Of a stretch of 64,000 nucleotides of DNA, positions 18,443-28,815 are shown piece by piece. The first letter of the stretch is position 1. The number at the start of each line of letters is the position of its first letter. The notes under the pieces are model-generated. The model searched no databases and was not told the origin of the DNA. It saw nothing but the letters and a program-made list of their open reading frames with translations. Both the position numbers and the translations under genes were made by a program. Source of the DNA: Pseudomonas viridiflava (GTDB lineage Bacteria > Pseudomonadota > Gammaproteobacteria > Pseudomonadales > Pseudomonadaceae); the NCBI RefSeq assembly GCF_900602065.1, contig NZ_UWFN01000166.1, positions 1-64,000 of the forward strand, read 5' to 3'.

Positions 18443-20263
18443 GTGATCGAAAATCTACGCAACATCGCCATCATTGCTCACGTTGACCATGGTAAAACCA
18501 CCCTGGTAGACAAACTCTTGCGCCAATCCGGCACTCTGGAGCGTAACGAGCTCAACGACGAGCGCGTGATGGACTCCAACGACCAGGAGAAAGAGCGCGG
18601 TATTACCATTCTGGCGAAAAACACCGCCATCAACTGGAACGGCTACCACATCAACATCGTGGACACCCCGGGCCACGCCGACTTCGGTGGTGAAGTTGAG
18701 CGCGTAATGTCGATGGTTGACTCCGTGCTGCTGCTGGTCGACGCACAAGACGGCCCTATGCCGCAAACCCGTTTCGTGACCAAGAAGGCTTTCGAAGCCG
18801 GCCTGCGTCCAATCGTGGTTATCAACAAGGTTGACCGTCCAGGCGCGCGTCCGGACTGGGTTCTGGATCAGATCTTCGACCTGTTCGACAACCTGGGTGC
18901 TACCGAAGAACAGCTGGACTTCAAAGTCGTCTACGCCTCGGCCCTGAACGGTATTGCCGGTCTGGACCACGCTGAAATGGCTGAAGACATGACCCCGCTG
19001 TACCAGTCGATCGTCGACAACGTACCTGCGCCGTCTGTTGACCGTGACGGTCCGTTCCAGATGCAAATCTCCGCTCTGGACTACAACAGCTTCCTGGGTG
19101 TTATCGGTGTTGGCCGTATCGCTCGTGGTCGCGTCAAGCCGAACACCCCGGTTGTAGCGATCAGCGCCGACGGCAAACGCCGTAACGGTCGTATCCTGAA
19201 GCTGATGGGTCACCACGGTCTGCACCGCATCGACGTTGAAGAAGCAGCAGCTGGCGACATCGTCTGCATCAGCGGTATGGATTCGCTGTTCATCTCCGAC
19301 ACCCTGTGCGACCCGCTGAACGTGGAAGCAATGGTGCCGTTGACCGTTGACGAACCTACCGTTTCGATGACCTTCCAGGTCAACGACTCGCCGTTCTGCG
19401 GTAAAGAAGGCAAGTTCGTGACGTCCCGTAACATCAAGGAACGTCTGGACAAAGAGCTGCTGTACAACGTTGCTCTGCGCGTTGAAGAAGGCGACACCGC
19501 TGACAAGTTCAAGGTCTCGGGCCGTGGTGAGCTGCACTTGTCGGTACTGATCGAAACCATGCGTCGCGAAGGCTTCGAAATGGGTGTTGGTCGTCCGGAA
19601 GTGATCATCCGTGTCGTTGACGGCGTGAAGCAGGAACCGTTTGAAAACGTCACCATCGACCTGCCAGAAGAATCCCAAGGTTCCATCATGGAGCAAATGG
19701 GTCTGCGTAAAGGCGATCTGACCAACATGGTTCCGGATGGCAAGGGCCGTGTGCGCCTTGAGTACAACATCCCTGCTCGTGGTCTGATCGGTTTCCGTAA
19801 CGAGTTCCTGACCCTCACCTCCGGTGCAGGCATCCTGACCTCGATCTTCGACCGTTACGACACCATGAAGTCGGGCGATGTGTCGGGCCGTCAGAACGGC
19901 GTTCTGGTTTCGGTTGAAACCGGCAAGGCTCTGACCTACTCGCTGGAAACCCTGCAGGCTCGTGGCAAGCTGTTCGTTGAACACGGTCAGGAGATCTACT
20001 GCGGTCAGATCGTTGGCTTGAACAGCCGCGACAACGACCTGGGTATCAACCCAACCAAAGGCAAGAAGCTCGACAACATGCGTGCTTCGGGTAAAGACGA
20101 AACCATCGCTCTGGTTCCACCTGTCAAGTTCACCCTTGAACAGGCTCTGGAATTCATCCAGGACGACGAGCTGTGCGAAGTAACGCCTAAGTCCATCCGT
20201 CTTCGCAAGAAGATCCTGGACGAAAGCGAGCGTACCCGCGCTGCCAAGAAAGCCAAGAACTGA
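18443..20263 (+). CDS. typA: Ribosome-associated GTPase TypA/BipA
   Basis: The start is GTG at 18443 (reading [20 protein letters not shown]). The 606-residue translational GTPase has G1 [10 protein letters not shown]2 region RGITI, G3 DTPGHADF and G4 NKVDRP, followed by EF-G-like beta-barrel and alpha/beta domains and the BipA-specific C-terminal domain. It binds ribosomes and supports assembly and growth under stress or cold. Codon use is strongly biased to the preferred set, as in a highly expressed gene. A strong terminator follows 20 bases after the stop. Confidence 0.97.
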   Translation: MIENLRNIAIIAHVDHGKTTLVDKLLRQSGTLERNELNDERVMDSNDQEKERGITILAKNTAINWNGYHINIVDTPGHADFGGEVERVMSMVDSVLLLVDAQDGPMPQTRFVTKKAFEAGLRPIVVINKVDRPGARPDWVLDQIFDLFDNLGATEEQLDFKVVYASALNGIAGLDHAEMAEDMTPLYQSIVDNVPAPSVDRDGPFQMQISALDYNSFLGVIGVGRIARGRVKPNTPVVAISADGKRRNGRILKLMGHHGLHRIDVEEAAAGDIVCISGMDSLFISDTLCDPLNVEAMVPLTVDEPTVSMTFQVNDSPFCGKEGKFVTSRNIKERLDKELLYNVALRVEEGDTADKFKVSGRGELHLSVLIETMRREGFEMGVGRPEVIIRVVDGVKQEPFENVTIDLPEESQGSIMEQMGLRKGDLTNMVPDGKGRVRLEYNIPARGLIGFRNEFLTLTSGAGILTSIFDRYDTMKSGDVSGRQNGVLVSVETGKALTYSLETLQARGKLFVEHGQEIYCGQIVGLNSRDNDLGINPTKGKKLDNMRASGKDETIALVPPVKFTLEQALEFIQDDELCEVTPKSIRLRKKILDESERTRAAKKAKN

Positions 20264-20285
20264 TTAGTTTTTAATCAGGCTTGAA

Positions 20286-20320
20286 AAAACGCCCCCGACC
20301 GCAAGGTCGGGGGCGTTTTT
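20286..20320 (+). terminator. Strong terminator after typA (bidirectional)
   Basis: ACGCCCCCGACC and GGTCGGGGGCGT form a 12-bp stem with loop GCAA, followed by five T residues; four A residues precede it, so it could also stop minus-strand transcripts. Confidence 0.93.
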
Positions 20321-20362
20321 GTTTGTGTGGTGATCACTTATTTTGTCGGAGCTGCCCAGGTC

Positions 20363-20454
20363 TCTGTGGGAGCGAATTTATTCGCGAAAGGGCCAGTCCT
20401 GAGGCATATCTGTGACTGACACACTGCATTCGCGAATGAATTCGCTCCCACAGA
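20363..20454. repeat. REP inverted pair, GAATTCATTCGC subtype
   Basis: Arms 20363-20388 and 20429-20454 carry TGTGGGAGCGAATT.ATTCGCGAA and its reverse complement with one mismatch, around a 40-base centre. Confidence 0.85.
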
Positions 20455-20512
20455 TGTCCGTGTTCGTAGGGTTATGGCGCAGTGTCAGCGCCACCGTCTC
20501 ATATTGGCAATC

Positions 20513-20968
20513 TTAAAACTTCGGAAATGGCGTGCTGGTGTTGTTCTTCAGCGTGCCGGTGTCCTGACGCACTACGGCCTTGGGCTTGTAAGCGCAGTAG
20601 CCGGGACGCGGGCCAACCTTGGGGTGGTTGCGGCAAGTGTCCGGACGTTTGTCGTAGATGGTGCACAGGCGGCTCTTGCGGTCCAGATACAGGCAGTCGT
20701 TATTGCTCATGCGCTGCAAGGTGAAGATTTCGGACTTCTGGTTGTAGCGCTCGACAATCCCTTCCTTCTGCAAACGCTTGGCGATGTTCTTTGCCGGTTC
20801 GCCGCGCTCGAAGTCATCGACGATGCCGATGCGGATCAAGTCCTTGATCTTCACTTCAACTGGCAGCGTGCAGCAGCTGGAGATGCAGCCTCCGCACATA
20901 TGGCTGGAGTATTTGGCCCAGGTATCGATACGGTCGATTTCTGCGGCGGCGATCAAGGTCGGTTTCAT
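20513..20968 (-). CDS. YkgJ family cysteine-cluster protein
   Basis: The 151-residue protein (start ATG 20968; a TTG two codons earlier is possible) has the pattern of the YkgJ/UPF0153 family: CGGCISSCC near residue 25, then NDCLYLDR...LCTIYDKRPDTCRNHP and a final GYC. The eight or so conserved cysteines probably bind zinc or an iron-sulfur cluster. The biochemical role of the family is not settled. It is a single gene between two REP pairs, convergent with typA. Confidence 0.85.
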   Translation of the reverse strand: MKPTLIAAAEIDRIDTWAKYSSHMCGGCISSCCTLPVEVKIKDLIRIGIVDDFERGEPAKNIAKRLQKEGIVERYNQKSEIFTLQRMSNNDCLYLDRKSRLCTIYDKRPDTCRNHPKVGPRPGYCAYKPKAVVRQDTGTLKNNTSTPFPKF

Positions 20969-21139
20969 GAGCAATACGGTTCCGGGTGTATCGGGCGCGC
21001 GATGATACCGGTGTCCGGGGAAATCGAGTAATCAAAAATTACCAAGGCGACTGGTGGGCATAGAGCTTTGGGGACGTGATTACCTTGTGTGCGGTGCTTG
21101 GTCTGGGCAGGTTTGCGGTGATCTCAAGCTCATGATGAA

Positions 21140-21236
21140 CCTGTGGGACCGAATTCATTCGGGAAAGCGATATTTCGGAGCCCAGAATTGGCCGCGTATG
21201 TACCGGCCCCTTCGCGAATAAATTCGCTCCCACAGG
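21140..21236. repeat. REP inverted pair, mixed GGACCGAATTC/GGAGCGAATT arms
   Basis: Arms 21140-21165 (CCTGTGGGACCGAATTCATT...) and 21211-21236 pair with a few mismatches. The sequence just upstream (GATCTCAAGCTCATG) recurs next to the pair at 63003, so the repeat unit is longer than the hairpin. Confidence 0.82.
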
Positions 21237-21284
21237 GTTTGTGCGTGCAGGCAATTAAAGAGTCCTCCGCTGGAACCCCAGCAA

Positions 21285-22673
21285 TCAGCTCTGCGCCAAC
21301 ACTTTCGCCAGTTCCTCTATCTGCTCCTGCCGCTCAGCCTGATTCAGCTTTGCCCCCGGATTCAGCGACGACCATTGCGGATGAGCGCGGGCTTTTTGCA
21401 GCGCGTCGGGCAGTTTGCCTTCACGCCAGGTTTTATCCTGTGGTGTGGTCAACTGGATGCTTTCCATGGCGGCATGGCCTCTGGCGCCCAAGGCAATCAG
21501 CAAATGGCGTTGACGCAAGGCGAGCAGGCGCAGTACGGCATCGTCCACCGTAAGCTCGCGCTGACCTTTGATCTTGCCAAGCAAGCGCCCGCCGTAACTG
21601 CGTGCAGTCTGTAATGCCCCACCGGCAATCGCTCCAGCCAAAGCCGCCGCACCCATGGTGAGTCCGCCCACCAGCAAGTCGACTCCCGCACCCGCTGCTG
21701 CGCCTGCCGCAATTCCGCCGCCAACCCGTACGCCCAGTTGCTTGAGGGTTTCCGGGTTGAACAGGTCGTCACCCCAGCGCCCGTCCAGTAACGGAAGGTC
21801 GCTGGCCGCTGCGTCCTGGGTACGAAACGCATACAGCTTGAGTAGCTCCTCCACGCAGCGTTGTTCGCGCTGACGCACCGCTTTGCGCAACTCATCGATA
21901 GCTTGTTGCTCATGGCCCGATTCGGTTGAAACGCTGCGGCGGCAGGCCGCGCAGTCGATAAGCAACTGCGCGATCAAGCGACTGGCGCTTTGCTGACGCG
22001 CTTCGCGCTGAGCTTCCTGATCGAGAATCAGCCGTTCCAGTTGGCCGCGGGAGTTTTCCAGCAGCAGGGCAAGACTTTCATAAAGGCGCCGCTCGCCGTC
22101 TTCCGGCGGCGCGACACTGTCAAAGCGCACCAGCGCATGCAGACCCAGTCGTGCAAGTGCCTCGCGCCATGCGGGCTCCCGGTGTTCTGCACTGCTGACA
22201 AAATTCAGGACGGGCAGCAGCGGCTTGCCGCAGCTGGCCAGAATCGACAGTTCGTCGCGATATTTGGCCAGTACCGGCTCCCGGGCGTCGATCACGTACA
22301 GACCTGCGTCCGAAGCCAGTAATTGGCGCATGACCTTGGCTTCCTGCTCGAAACGTTGCCTCGCTTCGCTGCCCTCCAGAAACCGCGCAAGCCGCGCCGG
22401 GCCGTCCAGACGCTCGCCCGGTCTGTCCTGGCGTTCGAGAAAGTCCAGCAACGCGATGGCGTCTTCCAGGCCCGGCGTGTCGTACAGTTCAAGCAGAGCC
22501 TGCCCGTCCACGGATAACCGTGCCCCTTCCACATGGCGTGTGGTGCTTGGACGATGGGATACCTCGCCAAAGCCCACATCGCGAGTCAGGGTTCGCAGCA
22601 GCGAAGTCTTGCCGACGTTGGTGTGGCCGACCACCGCCAGCTTCAGTGGGCGGATGTTGTCCTTGTCAGTCAT
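21285..22673 (-). CDS. GTPase with DUF3482 domain
   Basis: The 462-residue protein has an Era-like G domain: G1 GHTNVGKTSL at residues 16-25, G2 threonines in RPSTTRHVEG and G3 DTPGLED. The DUF3482 part follows, with a glycine/alanine-rich hydrophobic stretch (VGGGIAAGAAAGAGVDLLVGG, then TMGAAALAGAIAGGALQ) that could insert in or touch the membrane. The gene starts within the last 8 bases of the DUF2868 membrane protein gene, so the two are coupled and probably form one unit. Function is unknown; a role at the cell envelope is an inference. Confidence 0.85.
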   Translation of the reverse strand: MTDKDNIRPLKLAVVGHTNVGKTSLLRTLTRDVGFGEVSHRPSTTRHVEGARLSVDGQALLELYDTPGLEDAIALLDFLERQDRPGERLDGPARLARFLEGSEARQRFEQEAKVMRQLLASDAGLYVIDAREPVLAKYRDELSILASCGKPLLPVLNFVSSAEHREPAWREALARLGLHALVRFDSVAPPEDGERRLYESLALLLENSRGQLERLILDQEAQREARQQSASRLIAQLLIDCAACRRSVSTESGHEQQAIDELRKAVRQREQRCVEELLKLYAFRTQDAAASDLPLLDGRWGDDLFNPETLKQLGVRVGGGIAAGAAAGAGVDLLVGGLTMGAAALAGAIAGGALQTARSYGGRLLGKIKGQRELTVDDAVLRLLALRQRHLLIALGARGHAAMESIQLTTPQDKTWREGKLPDALQKARAHPQWSSLNPGAKLNQAERQEQIEELAKVLAQS

Positions 22674-24045
22674 TACCTGTCTCCAGCCAGTTCAGGGGCG
22701 CGCTGTCGCTGCAGGTCAGCTCCAGTTGCTGGAGTGCGGCGTGCCAGTCGCCGAGCCTTTGCGGGTTGAGGCTCTGGCCAGCAGGGGCGGGCAATAACCA
22801 GACCCGTGTTGCGCCCGCACAGCGAGCCAGTTCGGCAACCAGTGCAAGGCTGCCGCGATCAGGTGAGCGCCGAGGGTCGCAGGCAATCACCAACCGAGCA
22901 GGCGGAAAGCGGGTCAGTTGATCAAGCAGTTTTTGTCGGGATTCCCGGCTGTCGAGAATGCCTGCATCAACCACGCCTTCAGGCAATAACGGCGGCCATG
23001 GCTGTTCATCGTCCAGTTCGATAGCGACCAACAATGCGCCGTCGCTGTGTTGCGCTGCGCCATTGGGCTGTACTTGATGCAGTTGCTCTGGCGCAGCGTC
23101 GCTGACCCCCAGTCTCTCGCTGCTGGGCATCAGGCGTTCGCGAAGCTGGCTGTAACCGGGCAAGGTCAGGTCCAGACTCAAAGCCGCCCGGCCCATGCGC
23201 CAGCGCCACACGCAGACCAACGCAAGGATCAGGCGCGGCACGATGCCATAGACCAATAGCACGCCGACCAGCCATGCCGCCCAGGCCTGACGACCTGATT
23301 CAACAACCAGGGCGCTGTCGCCGCTGGCGCGGATCATGGACTCGTCCGGCACAGTAAAGCCCAGCATGGCCGGGAGAATGCCGAGGGTCTGGGTCAGGCT
23401 GACGAAGGTGTCGCTGCCTAAAATAGTGGTTTCCCACACAAAGCCATAACGTCGGGTTGCCATCAGCATCAATAGCAGCACCAGCGCGCTGACCAGTGCC
23501 AGCAGCCATAAGCCATGGATCATCGCACCTAGCACCCATCGATTCAGGCGTTTGCGCTGCAACAGCACAATTAGCGCAGGGGCAAGCTGGGCGGCCTGAG
23601 CATCGCGGGCGAGTTTTTCGCTGAGCCATAGCCAGATACGTCCAAGGCTCGCCGTGTTTTGTCCGGCGACGCCGAAGCTCATCGCCCAACTGAACAGCAT
23701 AATCAGGTTCAGCCCGAGCAGGCTGCCCAGCGCCCAGAACACATTGACCGGCGTCTGGCCGTCGCCCATTGCAGCGAATGCCAGCCCGGCGCCGCTGAGC
23801 ACCGAGAAAATAGCCAATGCGATCAGCGCCAGGCGCGCGCCTTGTTTCCAGTGCGGCAGTGCGGCGCGCATGCCGTCACGTTCGGCCAGCCACAGGGCCC
23901 GGCTTTGCACGCGATTAGTCAGATCGCCACCGTTGGCCCGGGCGCGACGGTTGGCTTCAAGGTCTTCCAGCGGGCCGGCCTGTTCTTCGCGCAGACGCAC
24001 GGCTTCAGTCAGCCATAGAGTATCGAGGGGAGTCAGAGCAGTCAC
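22666..24045 (-). CDS. DUF2868 domain membrane protein
   Basis: The start is GTG 24045 (459 residues). After a hydrophilic N-terminus with TLWLTEAVRLREE, four to five membrane segments are visible (LALIALAIFSVLSGAGLAFAA, ALGSLLGLNLIMLFSWA, LWLLALVSALVLLLMLMA, AWLVGVLLVYGIVPRLILAL). A soluble domain of about 180 residues closes the protein. DUF2868 has no assigned function. It is coupled to the downstream GTPase by an 8-base overlap and diverges from folA. The pairing of these two families is, as I recall, common in Pseudomonas. Confidence 0.82.
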   Translation of the reverse strand: MTALTPLDTLWLTEAVRLREEQAGPLEDLEANRRARANGGDLTNRVQSRALWLAERDGMRAALPHWKQGARLALIALAIFSVLSGAGLAFAAMGDGQTPVNVFWALGSLLGLNLIMLFSWAMSFGVAGQNTASLGRIWLWLSEKLARDAQAAQLAPALIVLLQRKRLNRWVLGAMIHGLWLLALVSALVLLLMLMATRRYGFVWETTILGSDTFVSLTQTLGILPAMLGFTVPDESMIRASGDSALVVESGRQAWAAWLVGVLLVYGIVPRLILALVCVWRWRMGRAALSLDLTLPGYSQLRERLMPSSERLGVSDAAPEQLHQVQPNGAAQHSDGALLVAIELDDEQPWPPLLPEGVVDAGILDSRESRQKLLDQLTRFPPARLVIACDPRRSPDRGSLALVAELARCAGATRVWLLPAPAGQSLNPQRLGDWHAALQQLELTCSDSAPLNWLETGND

Positions 24046-24152
24046 ACAGCGTCTCGTCGAATGAATCAGTAAAAGAGCATAACCTCTGCGCCCTGTATTC
24101 GAGCAAATCGGCCGCTACGAATTCAGTGTCAGCGTCTGTTATTCTCGCCGCC

Positions 24153-24665
24153 ATGAAAAATCAACTTCCGCTCAGCCTGATTGCCGCCCTTGGTGAGAAC
24201 CGAGTGATTGGCGTCGACAATTCCATGCCCTGGCACTTGCCGGGGGATTTCAAATATTTCAAGGCCACGACCCTGGGCAAGCCGATCATCATGGGCCGCA
24301 AGACCTGGGATTCATTGGGCCGGCCGCTGCCGGGACGCTTGAATCTGGTGGTCACGCGCCAGGCGGATCTGCAACTGGAGGGCGCTGAAGTGTTCACTTC
24401 GCTGGAGTCTGCTGTCACTCGCGCTGAAGAATGGGCCCTGGAGCAGGGCGTTGCGGAAGTGATGCTGATCGGCGGTGCGCAGTTATATGCACAGGGTCTG
24501 GCTCAGGCAGATCGCTTGTACCTGACCCGTGTGGCGTTGAGCCCCGAAGGCGATGCGTGGTTTCCGGAGTTTGATCTGGCCGAATGGGCGTTGGTGTCCG
24601 AGGTGTTGAACCCGGCGGCAGATGACAAGCCTGCGTATAGCTTTGAGGTTTGGGAGCGGCACTAA
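24153..24665 (+). CDS. folA: Dihydrofolate reductase
   Basis: The ATG at 24153 gives 170 residues, the normal size. Folate-site residues are in ALGENRVIG, SMPWHLPGDFKYFK (with the catalytic Asp) and the NADPH-binding IIMGRKTWDSLGRPLPGR, with IGGAQLYAQ and the YLTRV..SPEGDAWFP end block. It reduces dihydrofolate to tetrahydrofolate with NADPH. The upstream ribosome site is weak. It diverges from the DUF2868 gene. Confidence 0.96.
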   Translation: MKNQLPLSLIAALGENRVIGVDNSMPWHLPGDFKYFKATTLGKPIIMGRKTWDSLGRPLPGRLNLVVTRQADLQLEGAEVFTSLESAVTRAEEWALEQGVAEVMLIGGAQLYAQGLAQADRLYLTRVALSPEGDAWFPEFDLAEWALVSEVLNPAADDKPAYSFEVWERH

Positions 24666-24685
24666 TTTCCGGTTGACTGCGGAGT

Positions 24686-24778
24686 TGTGGGACCGGATTC
24701 ATCCGGGAAGGGGTATTTCAGCCGAGATAAATTCAGCGTCTGCACCGGCCCCTTCGCGAATGAATTCGCTCCCACAGG
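24686..24778. repeat. REP inverted pair after folA
   Basis: Arms 24686-24709 (TGTGGGACCGGATTCATCCG...) and 24753-24778 (TTCGCGAATGAATTCGCTCC...) pair imperfectly. The centre holds CACCGGCCCC, shared with the pairs at 21140, 26011, 46494 and 63003. Confidence 0.8.
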
Positions 24779-24932
24779 ATTTCTGACGGTCACAAAAGTG
24801 TCGTAATCGGAAATCTGCGTCGCGAATCGCTTCCAGTGTGACGCCCTCGGGACGTACACAGTCGCTGGCATCCCCAATCAGTCATCATAATTTGTTACGG
24901 TCGATCCTCTTAACGTTCAGGGGGATACCACG

Positions 24933-25991
24933 ATGAAGTTCGCTCCACGATTGCTTGCCGCCGCGCTCTGCCTGGGTCTGGCCGGGCAGGCGTTTGCCGC
25001 CACCGAGTTGAAGCACTGGCCTGAGCCCGCGGCAAAAGCGCTCGATGCAATGATTGCCGCCAATGCCAATAAGGGCAATTACGCGGTTTTCGACATGGAC
25101 AACACCAGCTACCGCTTCGACCTCGAAGAGTCGCTGCTGCCGTACATGGAAAGCAAAGGGCTGATCACTCGTGAAAAACTTGATCCGTCCCTCAAGCTGA
25201 TGCCTTTCAAAGACACGGCGGATCACAAGGAAAGCCTGTTCAGTTACTACTACCGCCTGTGTGAAGTCGACGACATGGTCTGCTACCCATGGGTCGCTCA
25301 AGTGTTCTCGGGCTTTACCCTCAAAGAGCTTAAAGGCTATGTCGATGAGCTGATGGCCTTGGGTAAACCGATCCCGGCCACTTACTACGATGGCGATGTG
25401 GTCAAGAAGCTCGATGTCGAGCCGCCACGCATCTTTACCGGCCAGAAAGAGCTGTTCAACAAGCTGATGGAAAACGGCATTGAGGTCTACGTCATGACCG
25501 CCGCGTCCGAAGAGTTGGTGCGGATGGTCGCCTCAGATACCAAATACGGCTACAACGTCAAACCGCAAAACGTGATTGGCGTGACCATGCTGCTCAAGGA
25601 CAAGAAGACCGGCGAACTGACCACCGCACGCAAGCAGATCACGGCGGGCAAGTATGACGAGAAGGCCAACCTTGGTCTTGAGCTGACGCCTTATCTCTGG
25701 ACTCCAGCGACCTGGATGGCGGGCAAGCAGGCGGCGATCCTGACCTACATCAATCAATGGAAGAAGCCAGTGCTGGTAGCGGGTGATACGCCAACCAGCG
25801 ATGGCTACATGCTGTTCCACGGCGTAGACGTCAACAAGGGCGGCGTTCATTTGTGGATCAACCGCAAAGACAAGTACATGACCCAGTTGAACGGCATGAT
25901 CAAAAGCAACGCAGAGGCTCAGGCCAAAGAAGGGTTGCCGGTAACGGCGGACAAGAACTGGGTGATCGTCAAGCCGGATGAGATTCAGTAA
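24933..25991 (+). CDS. pchP: PchP-like phosphorylcholine phosphatase, HAD superfamily, periplasmic
   Basis: The 352-residue product has a signal peptide ([22 protein letters not shown], 22 residues). HAD motif I is DMDNT with Asp54 as nucleophile (position 32 of the mature protein), motif II is TAASEE, and the late acidic motif is GDTPTSD. These match the motifs I recall for P. aeruginosa PchP (DMDNT, SAA, GDTPDSD), which releases choline from phosphorylcholine in the periplasm. With BetT at 6.8 kb it would supply choline, although the genes are far apart. Another phosphomonoester substrate remains possible. A terminator shared with ilvD follows. Confidence 0.78.
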   Translation: MKFAPRLLAAALCLGLAGQAFAATELKHWPEPAAKALDAMIAANANKGNYAVFDMDNTSYRFDLEESLLPYMESKGLITREKLDPSLKLMPFKDTADHKESLFSYYYRLCEVDDMVCYPWVAQVFSGFTLKELKGYVDELMALGKPIPATYYDGDVVKKLDVEPPRIFTGQKELFNKLMENGIEVYVMTAASEELVRMVASDTKYGYNVKPQNVIGVTMLLKDKKTGELTTARKQITAGKYDEKANLGLELTPYLWTPATWMAGKQAAILTYINQWKKPVLVAGDTPTSDGYMLFHGVDVNKGGVHLWINRKDKYMTQLNGMIKSNAEAQAKEGLPVTADKNWVIVKPDEIQ

Positions 25992-26010
25992 ATAACAGAA
26001 TGACGTGCCC

Positions 26011-26106
26011 CCTGTGGGAGTGAATTCATTCGCGAATGCGGTGTTCCAAGCGACGGATTTGTATCGTTTGTACCGGCCCTTTCGCGAATGAATTCGCTCC
26101 CACAGG
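26011..26106. repeat. REP inverted pair between pchP and ilvD
   Basis: Arms 26011-26036 and 26081-26106 carry CCTGTGGGAG.GAATTCATTC and its complement with one mismatch, around a 44-base centre that includes TGTACCGGCCC. Confidence 0.85.
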
Positions 26107-26135
26107 TTTTGTGTTGCTCCGGGCAGCCCAACAAC

Positions 26136-26165
26136 AAAAAACCCGGCATCGCTGCCGGGTTTTTT
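26136..26165. terminator. Bidirectional terminator between pchP and ilvD
   Basis: ACCCGGCA and TGCCGGGT form an 8-bp stem with loop TCGC, with a run of A residues before and T residues after, so it can end both convergent genes. Confidence 0.92.
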
Positions 26166-26182
26166 GTGGTCACTGAAAAAGC

Positions 26183-28030
26183 TTACGGCACCAGCTTGTC
26201 CAGCAACGCCTTGTCACGCACCGCGCCTTTGTCGGCGCTGGTGGCGAGCAGGGCGTAGGCTTTCAGGGCTGTGGTCACTTTACGTGGACGCACTTCAACC
26301 GGCTTCCAGCCTTTCTCGTCCTGCTCTGCACGACGCGCGGCCATCTCTGCGTCGTCGATCAACAGATTGATCGAGCGATTCGGGATGTCTATCAGCACTT
26401 TGTCACCGTCGCGCACCAGACCGATTGCGCCGCCAGCGGCTGCTTCCGGGGAAGCATGACCGATGGACAGGCCTGAAGTACCACCCGAGAAACGACCGTC
26501 AGTGAGCAGCGCACACGCTTTGCCCAGACCTTTGGATTTCAGGTACGACGTCGGGTACAGCATTTCCTGCATGCCCGGACCGCCTTTCGGGCCTTCGTAA
26601 CGGATGATCACGATGTCGCCTGCCTGAACTTCGTCAGCAAGGATGCCGCGCACGGCGCTGTCCTGGCTTTCGAAGATCTTGGCGTTGCCTTCGAATACAT
26701 GGATCGACTCGTCGACGCCCGCTGTTTTCACTACGCAGCCGTCCAGCGCGATGTTGCCGTACAGCACGGCGAGGCCGCCTTCTTGCGAGTAGGCGTGCTC
26801 GAAACTGCGGATGCAGCCGTTTTCACGGTCGTCATCCACGGTTTCCCAACGGGTCGACTGGCTGAATGCAGTCTGGGTCGGGATACCTGCCGGGCCTGCG
26901 CGGAAGAAGGTGTGCACAGCTTCATCGTCAGTCTGGGTGATGTCCCATTTGGCGATGGCTTCTTCCATCGACGGGCTGTGCACGGTTGGCAGGTCGGTGT
27001 GCAGCAGGCCGCCACGGGCCAGCGAGCCGAGGATGCTGAAGATGCCGCCTGCGCGGTGTACGTCTTCCATGTGGTACTTCTGGATGTTCGGCGCCACTTT
27101 GCACAGCTGAGGAACCTTGCGCGACAGGCGATCGATATCACGCAGGTCGAAGGGGATCTCGGCTTCCTGAGCCGCCGCCAGCAAGTGCAGGATAGTGTTG
27201 GTCGACCCGCCCATGGCGATGTCTAGCATCATGGCGTTTTCAAACGCCTTGAAGTTGGCGATGTTGCGCGGCAGGACGGCTTCGTTGTTTTCGATGTAGT
27301 ACTGACGGCACAGATCGACGATGGTGCGGCCAGCCTGCAGGAACAGTTGCTCGCGGTCGCTGTGAGTGGCCAGTGTCGAACCGTTGCCCGGCAGTGCCAG
27401 ACCCAGTGCTTCGGTCAGGCAGTTCATCGAGTTAGCGGTGAACATGCCTGAGCATGAACCGCAGGTCGGACAAGCGCTGCGCTCGTATTCGGCGACTTTT
27501 TCGTCGCTGGCGGTAGAGTCGGCCGCGATGACCATGGCATCGACCAAATCCAGGCCGTGTGAGGCGAGTTTGGTCTTACCGGCTTCCATCGGGCCGCCAG
27601 AAACGAAGATCACCGGGATGTTAAGGCGCAAAGCAGCCATCAACATGCCAGGGGTGATCTTGTCGCAGTTGGAGATGCAGACGATGGCGTCGGCACAGTG
27701 GGCGTTGACCATGTATTCCACGGAGTCGGCGATGATCTCGCGGCTCGGCAGCGAATACAGCATGCCGTCGTGGCCCATGGCGATGCCGTCATCCACGGCA
27801 ATGGTGTTGAATTCCTTGGCAACGCCACCGGCACGTTCAATTTCACGGGCAACCAGTTGGCCCATGTCCTTGAGGTGCACGTGGCCCGGTACGAACTGAG
27901 TGAATGAGTTGGCAACGGCAATGATCGGTTTCTTGAAGTCTGCGTCTTTCATCCCGGTGGCGCGCCACAAGGCACGAGCGCCGGCCATGTTGCGGCCGTG
28001 GGTGGACGTTTTAGAGCGGTAATCAGGCAT
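26183..28030 (-). CDS. ilvD: Dihydroxyacid dehydratase
   Basis: The start at 28030 ([17 protein letters not shown]) has GGAG six bases upstream; a longer open frame reaches 28165 without support. The 615-residue enzyme forms 2-keto acids in valine, leucine and isoleucine synthesis. Iron-sulfur ligands lie in [11 protein letters not shown] and [19 protein letters not shown], and the C-terminal [19 protein letters not shown] motif is intact. It looks like a single-gene unit, convergent with pchP. Confidence 0.97.
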   Translation of the reverse strand: MPDYRSKTSTHGRNMAGARALWRATGMKDADFKKPIIAVANSFTQFVPGHVHLKDMGQLVAREIERAGGVAKEFNTIAVDDGIAMGHDGMLYSLPSREIIADSVEYMVNAHCADAIVCISNCDKITPGMLMAALRLNIPVIFVSGGPMEAGKTKLASHGLDLVDAMVIAADSTASDEKVAEYERSACPTCGSCSGMFTANSMNCLTEALGLALPGNGSTLATHSDREQLFLQAGRTIVDLCRQYYIENNEAVLPRNIANFKAFENAMMLDIAMGGSTNTILHLLAAAQEAEIPFDLRDIDRLSRKVPQLCKVAPNIQKYHMEDVHRAGGIFSILGSLARGGLLHTDLPTVHSPSMEEAIAKWDITQTDDEAVHTFFRAGPAGIPTQTAFSQSTRWETVDDDRENGCIRSFEHAYSQEGGLAVLYGNIALDGCVVKTAGVDESIHVFEGNAKIFESQDSAVRGILADEVQAGDIVIIRYEGPKGGPGMQEMLYPTSYLKSKGLGKACALLTDGRFSGGTSGLSIGHASPEAAAGGAIGLVRDGDKVLIDIPNRSINLLIDDAEMAARRAEQDEKGWKPVEVRPRKVTTALKAYALLATSADKGAVRDKALLDKLVP

Positions 28031-28261
28031 GGAGCACTCCGGGCGGCTAATCAGGTAAACAAGAGGGAGTGAGCTTCTAGTGTCTTCACATAACAAACGG
28101 CAGTGACCGCTTGCTGCGAGGGAAACCGACGCCACGGGATCGCCGTGCGCTCGGCCTGAGCTCATAAACCCGCCGGGGATGAATGGCGATGAATAGCGCC
28201 GATTCTACACCTGTGAGGGGGATAAGGGATGTTAAGGGTGGGATTTATGGATGAATGATGA

Positions 28262-28720
28262 CTACAGCCATATGGCATCCCAAAGCGGGTAGTCACCATA
28301 GCGCTTTACCAGGCCTGTACGAATGGGGTTGGCGACGATGTAGCGCGCTGCCTGGATGATTTCGCTTTCTTGTCGGATTGCTCGATCGTGGTAGCCTTTT
28401 TGCCAGAGCTTGAACTGGTGGTTTTTTGCTCTGGTGACGGCGAGAGCGCTGCCTGATTTAACTCGGCGCATTAAGTCACCTAGATCGCCGCTCTTCAATT
28501 CTATAAGCCAGTGGAAATGATCCGGCATAACCACCCATGCTAAAGAGTTCGCCAGCTCTTGATCCTGTGCTTTGCGGAACTCGCTTGCCAAAAGTCGCCC
28601 CATTGTCCAGTCAGAAAAAATGGGGTCTCGGTTTTGAGTGACGGATGTCAGCAGATAAATACGACCTGTCTCGCAATGGCGACCCTGACGTAATTTCGAG
28701 CCACGACATGAATCGGTCAT
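28262..28720 (-). mobile_element. REP-associated tyrosine transposase (RAYT, Y1_Tnp family), complete gene
   Basis: The 152-residue protein has the IS200/RAYT pattern: an early GRIYLLTSVTQNRDPIF, the metal-binding HFH (H68 and H70 in MPDHFHWLIEL), VKSGSALAVTR, and WQKGYHDRAIR with Tyr110 as the probable catalytic tyrosine, ending with AARYIVANPIRTGLV. An AAGGG lies seven bases before the ATG. RAYTs are single-copy, do not move themselves much, and are credited with spreading REP sequences. A REP pair lies 95 bases upstream, and many REP pairs are found across the window. The gene has no break, so it may be active. Confidence 0.88.
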
Positions 28721-28815
28721 ACCATGCCCTTCATTCTGGTTTGAGACAGGAAGGTTAGGCGGTGATGCTGGATTCTGTGGCTCTGAACTGGCTCTTTATG
28801 TGTCTGTTCCGATGC

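Noticed and set aside
18455..19984. 509-residue open frame antisense to typA
   Set aside because: Same reason: shadow of a codon-biased gene, with no recognisable domain.
20363..21236. Possible CRISPR array from repeated palindromes
   Set aside because: The repeats are scattered, variable and inverted, with no regular spacers or cas genes; they are REP pairs.
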